Below are positions 23,823-34,332 of a stretch of 64,000 bases of DNA, piece by piece (position 1 is the first letter of the stretch; the number at the start of each line of letters is the position of its first letter). The notes beneath the pieces were generated by a model, which searched no databases, had not been told where the DNA came from, and saw only the letters and a list, made by a program, of their open reading frames with translations. This DNA is from Anoplolepis gracilipes (lineage: Eukaryota; Arthropoda; Insecta; Hymenoptera; Formicidae), in assembly GCF_047496725.1 (NCBI RefSeq), contig NC_132982.1, forward strand, positions 372,001 to 436,000, given 5' to 3'. Made by a program: the position numbers and the translations under genes.

Positions 23823-24720
23823 TATATTGTTAAAAAAAAGTTATTAAATAAATAAAAAAATAAAAATTCTTTTTATTACTGCGTGTATATATATATATAT
23901 ATATATATTGTGACGTGACGTTTTCTTTCGTCACAAGGGCCGAGAGCCCCGATCGGGGAGGGTTTTCGCGGGGCCTGCGTCCTCGAATAATAGAGAGAGC
24001 GCCCTGCGAGATTTACTTTTTTCATGTCGCGCGTTATTTGCGAGTTTGGCAGCAACCTCTAGTCGACAAGTACGCGGGTCCGAGGAGCCTGGTTGTGACG
24101 GCGAGCGGAGGCCAGGGACTGCGGAGAGATCACGCCCGGTAAGGACTGTGCATTTTGCTCAATAATTTATAAACCGGCGGAAACATCGGCTGCCGTTAAA
24201 AGGTTTAAATCCGCAGGATCGTACCAAGAGCGAAGGACCGGGAAGGAACGGTCAAGGAGATAGCCACTCCCGATATATTGAACATCGGAGCCCCGACTAC
24301 GGAGCTGGAGGGTCGGACTCAACCATGGGGTCCGGGGAAGCCAACGGCACCGGACCGAGCCGCCCGGAAGCTGCTGACAAGCCGCACCGGGAAGTTGCCT
24401 CGCGGGAACCGAGAAATCACAAGATCGATAACTCAAATCGAACGGGCCGCGATAAGAGGCGGCCGTGATTGGAAAACCTTCCCCGATCGGGCCTCTCGGC
24501 CCTTGTGACGGACGAAAGAAAACGTCACGTCACAATATATATATATACACGCAGTAATAAAAAGAATTTTTATTTTTTTATTTATTTTTTATTTATTTAT
24601 TAACTTTTTTTTAACAATATATGTGTATATATATATATATATTATATATATATAATGCAAAGATTTTGTCATAAATAAGCTATGAAAGATAAGAGAAAAG
24701 CTATACATATAAGACCTAAG
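23700..24720. mobile_element. Nested foldback element with ~250-bp arms
   Basis: The outer arms 23,700-23,908 and 24,535-24,718 are inverted copies, including agcttatttatgacaaaatc on the left. Inside them an element from 23,909 to 24,534 begins TGTGACGTGACGTTTTCTTT and ends in its inverted counterpart, with further pairing through the CGATCGGGG boxes. The centre (24,000-24,470) is GC-rich and encodes nothing recognised. Related outer-arm sequence recurs at 26,097-26,220 and 36,760-37,010, so this is a dispersed family. Confidence 0.7.
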
Positions 24721-26096
24721 GGCCACGATAGCGCCGCAGGTGGCCTAATTGCGTACGATGTCGCCGGCGTGTCTCCCGCAGGCCTCACGCTCGTCACTGT
24801 TCGGCGAGCGATCGAGGACGACAGGCCTATCGACCCGACTAGTGAATATCATCCTGAGCGAGACCGGACGACAACAAGGAGGAAGGATTGTAAGGCCGCC
24901 AAACCGGTAACTCGTGCGATTCGGACGAACGCGCCCTGTTATAATTGTAGTAATTCTAGTTGTCGCGATTCACGGGGAAATTGTATTCCGCCGTCGCGTA
25001 TTGGTTGCCGTGTCGTTTTTGAGATTTGCGAGAGCCGCATTTCGTCCGAGTCGTAAAAAGGGCAAAACGTCTCTCTCAATAATCGCCGCCGATAGTCGTT
25101 ATTGTATTACCGTATCCCGTATCGTTTAGTTGTCGAAATTTGTTGCCGCGTGTTAATTTGTATCCGTCGGGAAGCGAGCTCGTATACCGCGTGTCGCGTG
25201 CGACTTCGCGTTCCGTGCCATTTATGGTGGCGACTCGCGATCCGGGAACAATTATTGTAACGTCAATTAGTCGAATATAATTCTGTGTACACGGATGTCG
25301 AACTTGCGTATTCCGCTTGTTGGAGGAACCTCATACGCCGTATAAAACATGCAACAAGTACCGTGGTGATCGATGGCGGAGATCGATGCGTGCCGATCGT
25401 GCATGTTTGCGTATATTTCCGAAGTTCTAGCGTAAATCGATTAGAGCGATCAGCGGGCGATTCGTGGCCGGGATCTGTCACCTATAATTGAATAATATAT
25501 TTCTACGATTGCCACGACCTTAACAAGCCGCGAGCGATCTACGAAAAAGTTTGGATTCCTACGAGATCACGCGTAATTCAATATCCCTCGGCCGCGACAT
25601 CGCGTCGAGCGTGCGACGTATATGTCTAGTTGTCGCATTTAGGATAACTCGTTCGGAGAGGCTTTCTCGCTCCACACCGAAAGTTCTTTTCTGTACTATC
25701 TTTACCTCTCGACTGTTTGTCAAATATATTTATTTTTCTAATTAATAATTGTGTCTGTTTTCCGGGAGATTTTCACCCGCCAAATATCGATTCTCGATCC
25801 CGTTCAGCTTTTGACGCACCTCCCTCTCCACCGCTTGAGTATTAGCTAGCCGCGTTAGTTGCCGTCGCGATCGTAATTGTTTTGCGATTTTGAGTGGATC
25901 AGGCGAATCTTGTATTAATTGGAGACGGCGCGAATTTTCGCGCCTGGCGCCCAAACTGTATTGTTCCGATATAATAAATTGACGATCAATTAAGCGATCG
26001 CGCCGAAGGTGTGCCGTAGGTCAGTCCACCGGCCCAAAATTCGTATGAAGGAGCGTACGCGGGTTTTTTTAACCAAGAATTAAAGTCACGGTCACA
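24721..26096. other. Mixed-composition stretch of unknown origin
   Basis: Moderately GC-rich, with many CG dinucleotides, and unlike the AT-rich surroundings. The minus-strand frame at 25,742-25,954 is Arg/Gln/Glu-rich and begins without an ATG next to a GGCGCCAGGCGC sequence. It could be a piece of a retroelement leader or gag. Short frames elsewhere match nothing I know. Confidence 0.35.
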
Positions 26097-26220
26097 ATAT
26101 ATATATATATATATATATATTGTTATTAAAAAAAAATAAAGTTAATAAATAAATAAAAAAATAAAACATTCTTTTGATTGCTGCGTGTATATACACATAT
26201 ATATATATATATATATATTC
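26097..26220. repeat. Dispersed AT-rich repeat, copy related to 23.7 kb arms
   Basis: TA runs bracket a segment gttaataaataaataaaaaa and attcttttgattgctgcgtg that matches the outer-arm sequence at 23.83-23.89 kb and 36.77-36.85 kb. Confidence 0.6.
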
Positions 26221-26221
26221 A

Positions 26222-26455
26222 CTAATAACTTTTCGAGTTATAAGACTTAAAAGTTTCAGCATTTTGACATAAAATACAAAATATCTTTTATAATATTTGT
26301 TTTTTGATAATCTTACCCTTATATTTTTATGCATAGAATAATAAAAAAAAAAGTATGTAGTTGTATGTTACAAATTGCATACTTTTTTTAAAGATAACGA
26401 TGCAGTTTCCTTACACCAATTGATTTGTCTCATTATTCTATGCATAAAAGTATTG
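26222..26455. repeat. Partial, diverged copy of the 63-kb foldback element
   Basis: The segments gagttataagacttaaaagt, ttttgacataaaatacaaaa and caattgatttgtctcattat match internal parts of the 63,048-63,921 element in the same order. The terminal CAGGGTGG parts are missing. Confidence 0.65.
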
Positions 26456-26458
26456 TAG

Positions 26459-26606
26459 ACATGGTGTCTTTTGCAGACTGGTGTCTATTACAGACATGGT
26501 GTCTTTTGCAGACATGGTGTCTATTACAGACATGGTGTCTTTTGCAGACATGGTGTTTTTTGCAGACATGGTGTCTTTTGCAGACATGGTGCCTATTATA
26601 AACATT
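26459..26606 (+). repeat. 18-bp tandem repeat, about 8 copies
   Basis: The unit agacatggtgtcttttgc alternates with agacatggtgtctattac. Single inverted copies appear at about 31,216-31,253, on the far side of the hAT relic, so the array may be a subterminal repeat of that element. No spacers exist, so it is not CRISPR-like. Confidence 0.9.
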
Positions 26607-26762
26607 TTTATCTGAAAAAAATAAAAAATCCTACTATTTATTATATTTATTATATTATATGTATAAACAACAATGTCTGTTATTCATATAATATTATAAA
26701 TATAATAAAATATAATATAATATAATAATAAAGAAAATAAATTCACTATCTTTTGTATATTA

Positions 26763-29700
26763 TTATATATCGTTGCATGATGAGGGATCAGCAATATCAT
26801 TAATATCTGCAGCATATAATGTAAGACTGCTTTTCTGATTTTTAGGAAGCTTCTTATATAATTTATTCCACGACATGAGACATAAATGTTTTTCATCAAT
26901 TTTTATTTGTAGAACAGTTTCTTTTCTCGCTTTTAAAACTGATTTAAAAACACAAATAGCGTTTACAGAAGTAGACGAAAGTTTATTTCGTTTTTTTGTT
27001 TTTAAATCTGTTAAAACGGAAAATATTCTTTCTGGATCAGCATTTGAATTTGGAAGACATCTAACAGCATTCAAAAGAGATTTGAGATTGGGATATTTGT
27101 CATTATTAATGAAGTATTGGATTTGTAAAATATGTTTCCACATATCATCAAAATTTAATTGTAATAGCTTTTCTTTTTCTGTTAATGTAAAATCTAAATG
27201 TAAATTAAGCCATTCTTTTTTTAATCCGTTTTCATCAAAACCGCCAAAAGTTTCAGCTATAAAAGAAATATCATTGAATGATGTTTCTCTATCAATACCC
27301 AGGTAGCACATGTTCGTTTTATAAACGTTTTCTAAACATATGCAATATTTTTTTTAACCGTCAAACACCAATAAAAAACGTTTCAACAGAAACATTTTTA
27401 AAATCATGGTTTAAGAAACGTATTTTTTACGTTTCTATAAATAGAACAAAAATTAATTTTTTAATTCAAAATTATACATATACACATTATTAAGACTGTA
27501 CTTATTAAGACGATCCCCAGATAGCACAGAAAATTAAAAGATGACGAAAAGATGTCTTTTTTAATTATCTTTCTGACAAGGCTAAGTGTCTAAAAGAATA
27601 TCTTTCTACTTACAAAAAAAGTCATTGTTTAAAATATGTGTCTTCTAAAAGTCATAATTAATTTTAGTCGACGAAAAGATGTCTTTTTGATCATCTTTTC
27701 GACAAGACAAAAAAGATCTATTTTATAATATACGTGTTCCTTTGTTTGCCGCTACGTGGCGTATTCAGGCTTAAATAACTCGTATTCAAGTTTTCATAAC
27801 ATGTATAACCTAACCTAAAAGAACAGGTACTAAAACTATAATTTAAATTATGTCTTTTTTGTCAATTTGACTTTTGACATAATCTCAACAAGAGATTCAG
27901 AACATGATGAAAATAGATAGATTATATCCATATATACATTATTTTATTGAATCTATGAATAAACAAATTTTTTACAAATAAAGAAAAAAAAACCGTATTT
28001 TGACAGTTTCTTAAATTTTTTTTTGTTAGAAAATGACGTTTCCCTTAACGTTTTTTAAGTGGACATTTTAACCAATCAGAAACGTTTTCAAAAGCCGGTT
28101 CTAAAACGTTTCGCAGAAACATTTGTGAAACGTTTTTGAAACGAATATGTGCTACTTGGGTACTTAATATAGCTGTGTCAGGTTGAAAAACTTTTAATTT
28201 TGACAAAAATTTATTATTAATTGGCAATCTTTTACTAATTTCTTCAGCGGCAGTTACATAAAATTGCAAACAATTCTGTCTAACGTTTATAACTGTATCT
28301 GTGTGGCCTTCTTTAATTAATTCATTTAGGTATTCTTCGCAATCAAATCCTAAATAAATTTCTTCTAAAGATTTTTGATTTTCTTTTTCATCAAATTTAA
28401 TATAATTGCATAAACAATCCAAAAGCTTTGGTTTTAAAAAGTTTTTATAAACTGTGGTTAAAAATTGTAATGATTTTGGCTGCAATAAATGTATTCTAGT
28501 TTCTACAGCTTGGAAAAATGAATTTAAAAAATTGAAAATATATTTTAAAAACAATATATATAAAAAAGCTTTTGTATCTATATTTTGCATTATAGACAAT
28601 AAATATGTTCCGATTTTTGTCTTTTCGCTTACGGTATTTTCATTCAGAAATAGCTTGACAGTATTTCAAGACTCAATAAGTCTTTCAACATATGAGTGGT
28701 GAGAAAGCCACCGTGTATCAGACAATTTTAAAATTTTTCGGTTTATTTCTTGAAAACATTCGCTGAATTCTTGATAAATAGCCGAACGTTTCGGACTAGA
28801 GTTAATAAAATTTGTAAGTTTTTTAATAAATTCCTTGCAATAATCGGGTACTTTAACACATGCGGCATGTGCAATCAATGCAGCCGAATGGCATGGACAT
28901 GCAAGTGTTATTAAATTTGTACAAATTTCTTCTAATTTTTTTTTAAACGAAAGATGTTTACTTGTCATTACGGACGCATTGTCGCATGACAAGGCAACAA
29001 TATTTGAAAAAGAATATTTAATTTCCACATTTCATATTTAAATGCTTTAAATAATTTCTCTGCGCTACAATCTCTGGCATCAATATTTATTAATTTTACT
29101 AATTGCGAGTGAATGTTTAATGTTTCCTGATCAACAAACCGAACAAGAAACGTCATCTATTTTTCATTAGAAATATCAGACATTTCGTCTATGAAAATTG
29201 AAAATTTAGTATTTTGAATGCTGTTAACAACACGATCCGTCTCAACTGGACATATCACATTTGAAATTATGTTAGTACATTTTGTTCGTCCCATACTCAT
29301 ATTTTTTAAAACATTATGATCTTTTCCTATTTCTTGGAAAAGAGTCAGAATTTCATTTGCCGTTTGATACGATATATTTTTATTGGAGATTAATGCAGCA
29401 AAGCGAATTTCTGCTATTTTCTTTCGCTCTTCAAATGACAAAAGTGATTCATTCACATTTATATCTTCATTGCATATATTTGTTTCATTTTTTTTACACA
29501 TTATTTGATGTTTTTCGGATTCTGCGTGACGATAGATCTGACACACTTCACCGGCAATAGACGTATTACAAAACGTGCAAAAAGATGAATTTATGTCATC
29601 CGATACTTCGCGTAGCCATGGTTTAAACAATTCGATGTCTAACCATTGAAAACGTTTTTTGGATATTGTTTTATTTAAATTTTTATTATCATTATTCGAT

Positions 29701-29921
29701 AATAATGATGTGTTTTCTTTAATATTATTTTTATGATACGCAGAATCCGCATGTCTTAAAACGTGTGATGTACTAAACGAAAAATTTCTATTGCACACAA
29801 TACAATGGAAAAGGCTTTCATTTAATGATACTTTACGAATCCAAGATTTAAATCGGTCATCACTAAGCCAAGCTTCTGAACAGTTTCGCTTAGTTCGCTT
29901 CTTTTTAATTATATCACACAT
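26763..29921 (-). pseudogene. hAT-superfamily transposase, broken and split by an insertion
   Basis: The frame starts at 29,921 with two BED/zinc-finger-like modules (FHCIVCNRNF..HADSAYHK and SFCTFCNTSI..HAESEKHQ). A catalytic-core start, FSIFIDEMSD, lies near 29,190; ALSCDNASVM with the second acidic region near 28,985; SDTRWLSHHSYVERL near 28,700; and the C-terminal dimerisation segment SNADPERIFSVLTDLKTKKRN lies near 27,030. Lesions are an in-frame TAG at 29,157-29,159, a one-base frameshift near 29,025, an in-frame TGA at 28,666-28,668 and the 863-bp insertion at 27,298-28,160. The order and motifs are those of hAT transposases of the zinc-finger-bearing type. It is inactive. Confidence 0.8.
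27298..28160. mobile_element. TA-flanked element (863 bp) inserted in the hAT gene
   Basis: It begins CCCAGGTAGCACATGTTCGT and ends TGTGCTACTTGGG as an inverted match, with TA at 27,296-27,297 and 28,161-28,162. A further CCCAGATAGCACA box at 27,516-27,528 suggests a nested second copy of the same family. No transposase is encoded. The hAT reading frame is in phase across the insertion if one TA is counted once, showing that the insertion is later than the coding state. Confidence 0.85.
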
Positions 29922-30360
29922 TTTTACAGAATGTAAAGATTGGTAAAAGCTAAGACTGTAAGAATGAAAGAGATAAAAGTATAAATAAATTGGAGAAATT
30001 TACAATCTCGGGATAATTTAAAAATTATGAACAGATATTTAACGCAAGCGCACGTATTACTATTTTACTTGCACTAAATAAAGTGACAAGGCAAAGGATA
30101 TTACAATTGCGTGATAAAGTAAATGCATCATAAATTTTCTATCGGTAATTCAGTGAATTATTACATTACAAACATCATAGAACAAATATGCCACAAATTT
30201 TCAAACGGCAAGATTAGTCAATTATAAGAAATTAAGATGTCAGGATACGTTATCATTACATTATAGCGCAGTCAGGTCAGATGGCGCGCAGTGAATAAAA
30301 AGGATAAAATGTAAATACGTTATCAAATTAGAGGACGCACAGATGGCAATAAAGTTTTAA
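29922..30360. other. Spacer between hAT relic and the Gln/RG-rich gene
   Basis: AT-rich sequence between two divergently oriented genes. It would hold both promoters if they belonged to one element, but I see no clear TATA box or repeat. Confidence 0.4.
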
Positions 30361-30978
30361 ATGGCGGATCTGGAACTGTCACGTAAGTAATACATTAAAT
30401 TATTTTTCATATTTTTTACGAAAATTTGTATGTGCAGATGCCAGACAATTATAAAAATACATATAAAAATGCAAATACATAAAAATAAATAATAAATATA
30501 TTTTTTTATAGAAGAAGTTATACAACAATTACAACTAATGTCGTTGGAATCAAAAATGGAGCAGCTGATGCAGCAGTAACAACAGTAACAACAACAGCAA
30601 CAAGAATTGCATTTGTTGGAAGCGCAGCTGCAGCAGTCCCAGCCACAACAACCGCAGCTCCAAGAATTGGAGCAAGAAAGAAAAGAGCAGCTGAAAGAAG
30701 CGGAAAAGGATAAAGAAAGTATGTTCATTATGAAATATTTATTTTTATAATATTTTAATTTATTTATGATTTACTTATATATATGTTTATTTGTTACAAA
30801 ACGAGGATGTGGGCGCGGAAAATCTCGCGCCCGTTGGTACGTATAACGGGGACAAATCCCAATTAGGAAATTTAATGCGAGGGACAGCCGAGGCGGTCGA
30901 GGAAGGGGCCGAGAAAGCGCCCGAGGCAGTCGGGGTGGGCCGAGGGGCCGCCCCATTATTAATAACTATTATTTTTAG
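30361..30978 (+). pseudogene. Spliced Gln-rich / Arg-Gly-rich gene, copy 1
   Basis: Three exons join in phase by GT-AG introns: 30,361-30,382 (MADLELS), 30,512-30,718 and 30,806-30,978. Exon 2 encodes a Gln-rich coiled coil followed by a Glu/Lys helix. Exon 3 encodes an Arg-Gly-rich tract (SRGGRGRGRESARGSRGG) ending in PIINNYYF. Two in-frame TAA codons interrupt the Gln run in exon 2 and one TAA lies early in exon 3, so this copy is decayed. The last exon resembles those at 60,992 and 62,473. The architecture recalls small RNA-binding RGG proteins, but I do not recognise the family. It lies divergent to the hAT relic and inside the inverted 18-bp repeats, so it might be a second gene of that element. 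Confidence 0.55.
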
Positions 30979-31215
30979 TACAAAAAAAATTATAATATAA
31001 TATGTAGCCAAATAAAAATAATAATAAAACTTATACCGATCAGATTTACGATTAAGATTATTTCACTGTTTTTTAGAAAACCATTGGCGATTAGTAATAT
31101 TTCTATTTTTATTTAAAAAATATAATATTTACAGGTAAAAGTAAAAATAAATTTAAAAATATTATGTCGTCAAATTAATTACATAAGAATACTCACACAT
31201 ACATGACAAGCGTAT

Positions 31216-31256
31216 CATGTCCGTAATAGACACCATGTCTGCAAAAGACACACCCC
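31216..31256 (-). repeat. Inverted remnant of the 18-bp repeat
   Basis: The sequence gtaatagacaccatgtctgc followed by aaaagacac is the reverse complement of two units of the 26.46-26.61 kb array. Confidence 0.75.
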
Positions 31257-31311
31257 GTAAATAAAAATATATAAATGTAAAATATATGTGTAAAAATAAA
31301 ATGTGGTACAA

Positions 31312-33000
31312 TATGGTTCCAGGCGAAGGTCCACATTATAAAAACCTAACACGCCAATAGTGGAACCTCATAGGTGGTGTGGAAGTCCTCCTCGATGGTG
31401 TGCCACCTTGACGTGGTGGGGAGGCTCTGTTCCGAAGCCCCAGGAAACCGGAGTGGAGGAATAGCTAAGAGCGCACCTTTAGCCGGATTTCCTCTTGCCG
31501 GACCCCGGCTCGGGCAAGATGCATAACACCGGCATGCATACCTGGGTGTCGGACGCGTACGAATCGGTCCCTGCTACAGGCGCGACGGTCGCGGCGGAAA
31601 TAATGGTGAACGCCACATAGTACGCCGGGGGCGAAAGCCCTTAAGCCGGAACGTGGCTGGGCGGGGGTTGAGGAGTAAAGAAGACACTACGCGAGGGCCT
31701 TAGCGTGCCCGCCTGAAGAGCGTCCTCCCTTCCGAAGGAGTCCTCTTCAAAAGAGCCGATCGGATGGAGAGGCACCCGATGCTGATCGGGCTCCCCGGAT
31801 GCCGATCCTGAAGTGAGGCTTACGCGTCGCAAATCCAAACAAGACGAGAAGCGAGTGATTCGGGGCACGGCTTCTTGAGGGGAGGCGGACCTACGAGTGC
31901 CGACGAGCCTCCTGGGACGGTCGTTGCTTCCGGGCCATCTCGGTGTCGAGGAATCCGCCGGCTCTTCGGGGGCGACAGGTTTCGCCGGCATCGCTTTGGT
32001 CGTCGTAGATAGTCACCCTACGATGCAGGATTCGGGTAGGACTTCGACCTGTTGGCTTGACAGCAGGGCGAGGCATCAGGGGGTCGCTCCTCCCTGATTC
32101 GGGTTCTGGTGGTGGGTGATGGAGGGATTTTCGGCTGGATTTGAGTCTCAAAGTCACGCAACAGGGGTCCTCTTTCCCCTGTATAGGAATCTCGAAAGAT
32201 GGATCGGTTAGCAGGACACCCGATGTAGGTTGAAGGACCGCAGTCCCGATGCTATACACGGTACGCACAGGGGTCCGCCTTTCCCCTCGTATAAAAACGC
32301 AGAGACGGGGACACGGGTTAGGAAGCCCGATGTGGGTTAAAGGACATTACCGTCCCGATGCTACACACGGTTTGAACAGGGGTGCGCCTACCCTCTGTAT
32401 AAAATACGGAGGCGTTCGGGGCAGGATGTTCATCGACAATGCGATAACATCTTGTGAAATGGCTGGTGTCTGACCGAGGGAAACCGATTCGCACTGAATT
32501 GGGGCGTCGTTGCACAGAAAACCCTTCCGAGCCAACTGCCGTTAGGGCTAGTACGTGTCTCAACTTCTTCCCTGGGAACTCGTCCAAGGGGTAGAGCTCT
32601 GCTGGATCGGGGACTGGAAGTGGGAACCTGTTAGTAGTAGAACCCAGGAGGGGTTCTGCGAAACCAGGACCCCGTGAAAGGTCGTCAAGGCGGGAACCCA
32701 TGAAAATGCAGCCGGACCGCCAATACAGGAGTCCGCCTAGTGGTAATTCGTCTCGCCCACTATAAAAACCGAAAGATGCATGCGAATGGCTACCTTCCGA
32801 GGGTGGACACCGGAGGCAAGGGTGCGAGCTAGGGGTATCATCCGGGGGATATCAAAAGAGGTGGCTGGCCCGGGCGAGTTTAGAGCCAAAGGGGATGTCG
32901 CTCCGGTCCGGTCAAACGGCACGGCCTGAGCCCACCGTGTACGCAACCGGACCACTATGGGGCCATCTATCGATCTCCTGTTTCACAGGGGGTGCACCTC
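31312..33000 (+). mobile_element. R1-like LINE 5' region, copy 2
   Basis: GC-rich block with the conserved hairpin GCCACCTTGACGTGGTG at 31,402-31,418 and the ctaagagcgcac box at 31,465-31,476. It then has degenerate sequence, the 106-109-bp tandem array at 32,162-32,440, and a final TATAAA-bearing segment at 32,760. I could not identify an intact ORF1. It abuts another 5' region at 33,001, so two LINE copies may be joined head to tail. Confidence 0.45.
32162..32440 (+). repeat. ~108-bp tandem repeat with TATAAA boxes (~2.6 copies)
   Basis: The landmark CAGGGGT recurs at 32,162, 32,268 and 32,377, and cccgatgcta recurs at 32,245 and 32,354. Each unit carries a gtata box (TATAAAA in copies two and three) and a cgatgtaggttgaagg-type box. 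Tandem 5'-UTR units with promoter-like boxes are known in several LINE families; here the promoter role is an inference. Confidence 0.7.
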
Positions 33001-34332
33001 CTCGTTGTGCGCCACCTTGCCGTGGTGAGGAGGCTTAACTCTGAAACCCCATGGAACACCCACACGGCTTCAACGAGTTGGGTGAACCTCCGGGGTGGAA
33101 GGGGAACTAAGAGCGCACAGTACCCTTTATAAGGGTATAAGGGGAGACCCAGCGACTCCCTTAGGGATGACGCCCACCCTTCGGGGTGGTTTAAAGTGTC
33201 ATCCCAATCGCTGGTAGGGGTTGGCAGCCCCGACTTCAATTGCCCGGTGGCGCGGCACCGTTGGGGGAGGATTACTCCCCGCCCGCGATACGGCTAGGTG
33301 CTCCCGGCCCCGTGAGGGTGCTGCGTGTGTGGGACGCCGCGCAGCGTCCCTCCGGTGGGACGTGGGTGCCGGCTTCGGCCGGTGTCCCACAGTGGGGGAG
33401 GCTTTTCCCTCGTGGACAAGCGGCTCAGGGGTGGTTTACCCTTGAGTGCGCGGCCGCGAGGGGGAGCCGTGCGGGTCAATGGTGTCCCGGAACTCCCGGG
33501 CCCATCGGGCCGGACGTGCTGGACGGGCCGGTATGGTTCCGGAACTCGCGGATCTACCGGGCTGGGCCGTTCCGGGCCGCTTGGACTTATTCCGAGGTCG
33601 GGGCTGGGACGGCGGAGGGGTCGACGCGGGTCGTGGACGGGCACAGCCCAGCGACTCCGAGTCGGTCCAGCTGCCAGGGCCGTTTGGACTTATTCCAAGG
33701 TCTGGGCCTGGCAACGGTTGTTAGGTAGCGCCGTCGGCGGTGCATCGCGACCGTTTGCCCTTCCAAAACGGTGCACCGTCGGTGCCCCCTCCGAGGACTT
33801 TGGCCTCGGAGGGAGCGATAACACGGTACGCTGGCTGCCATGAAGGGCAAGACTGGGCCGGGGAGCGGCGACCCAGTCTCAACCGTCCATGGGGCCCCCC
33901 GGTTGCACTATGCGGGGGCACCACCTGCTGCGGTACCTGCGAGGTCAGAGGCGCAGGACCCCTGAAAGCCCATGGAGGCGTAAAAACCTCCATGGGTTAG
34001 TAAGGAGCTGGGGACCAATGCCGGGGATGCCCATCCCCCGGCCCGTGTCGTATGCCATCCCCCCCCGAAGAAACTTGGGGCCCCGTCGTGGAGTGTTGCC
34101 GGTCATGTTTCGGGACACTCTGCGGCAGGTGAGGGTACACCATGGGTGGCGGAGCCGCAGCGGGGCGTGGGATTAATTCAGAAATGGATTTTGATTACGT
34201 TTCTAAATTGTCGGTGGCGGTAGAGGACGAGAAAACTCGTCTCTCTGAGGAGTTGAGGGGAGCTGTTGACCTCGACGGGGAGGTCCTTGTCAAAAGGACC
34301 CCTCCCAAGGTCACTGGTGTGGTGACGCGATC
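33001..34332 (+). mobile_element. R1-clade LINE, leader and ORF1 remnants, copy 3
   Basis: This is the 5' part of the copy whose reverse transcriptase follows. The conserved hairpin GCCACCTTGCCGTGGTG is at 33,011-33,027 and the ctaagagcgcac box at 33,107-33,118. Multiple overlapping open frames on both strands (33.2-34.0 kb) are mostly due to GC content. A frame at 34,142-34,342 may be an ORF1 or junction remnant. The endonuclease and the first part of the reverse transcriptase are missing, so an internal deletion near 34,330 joins this region to the RT core. Confidence 0.5.

Noticed and set aside
26459..26606. CRISPR-like array
   Set aside because: The repeat units are contiguous without spacers, and the context is a eukaryotic transposon.
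30791..31000. 69-codon plus frame (acidic, Ala/Glu-rich)
   Set aside because: It overlaps the RG-rich last exon in another frame. The RG reading is supported by similarity to exons at 60,992 and 62,473 and by phase with the upstream exons.
33240..33850. Overlapping frames of 87-172 codons on both strands
   Set aside because: High GC content gives open frames in nearly every phase. None shows an ORF1 motif.
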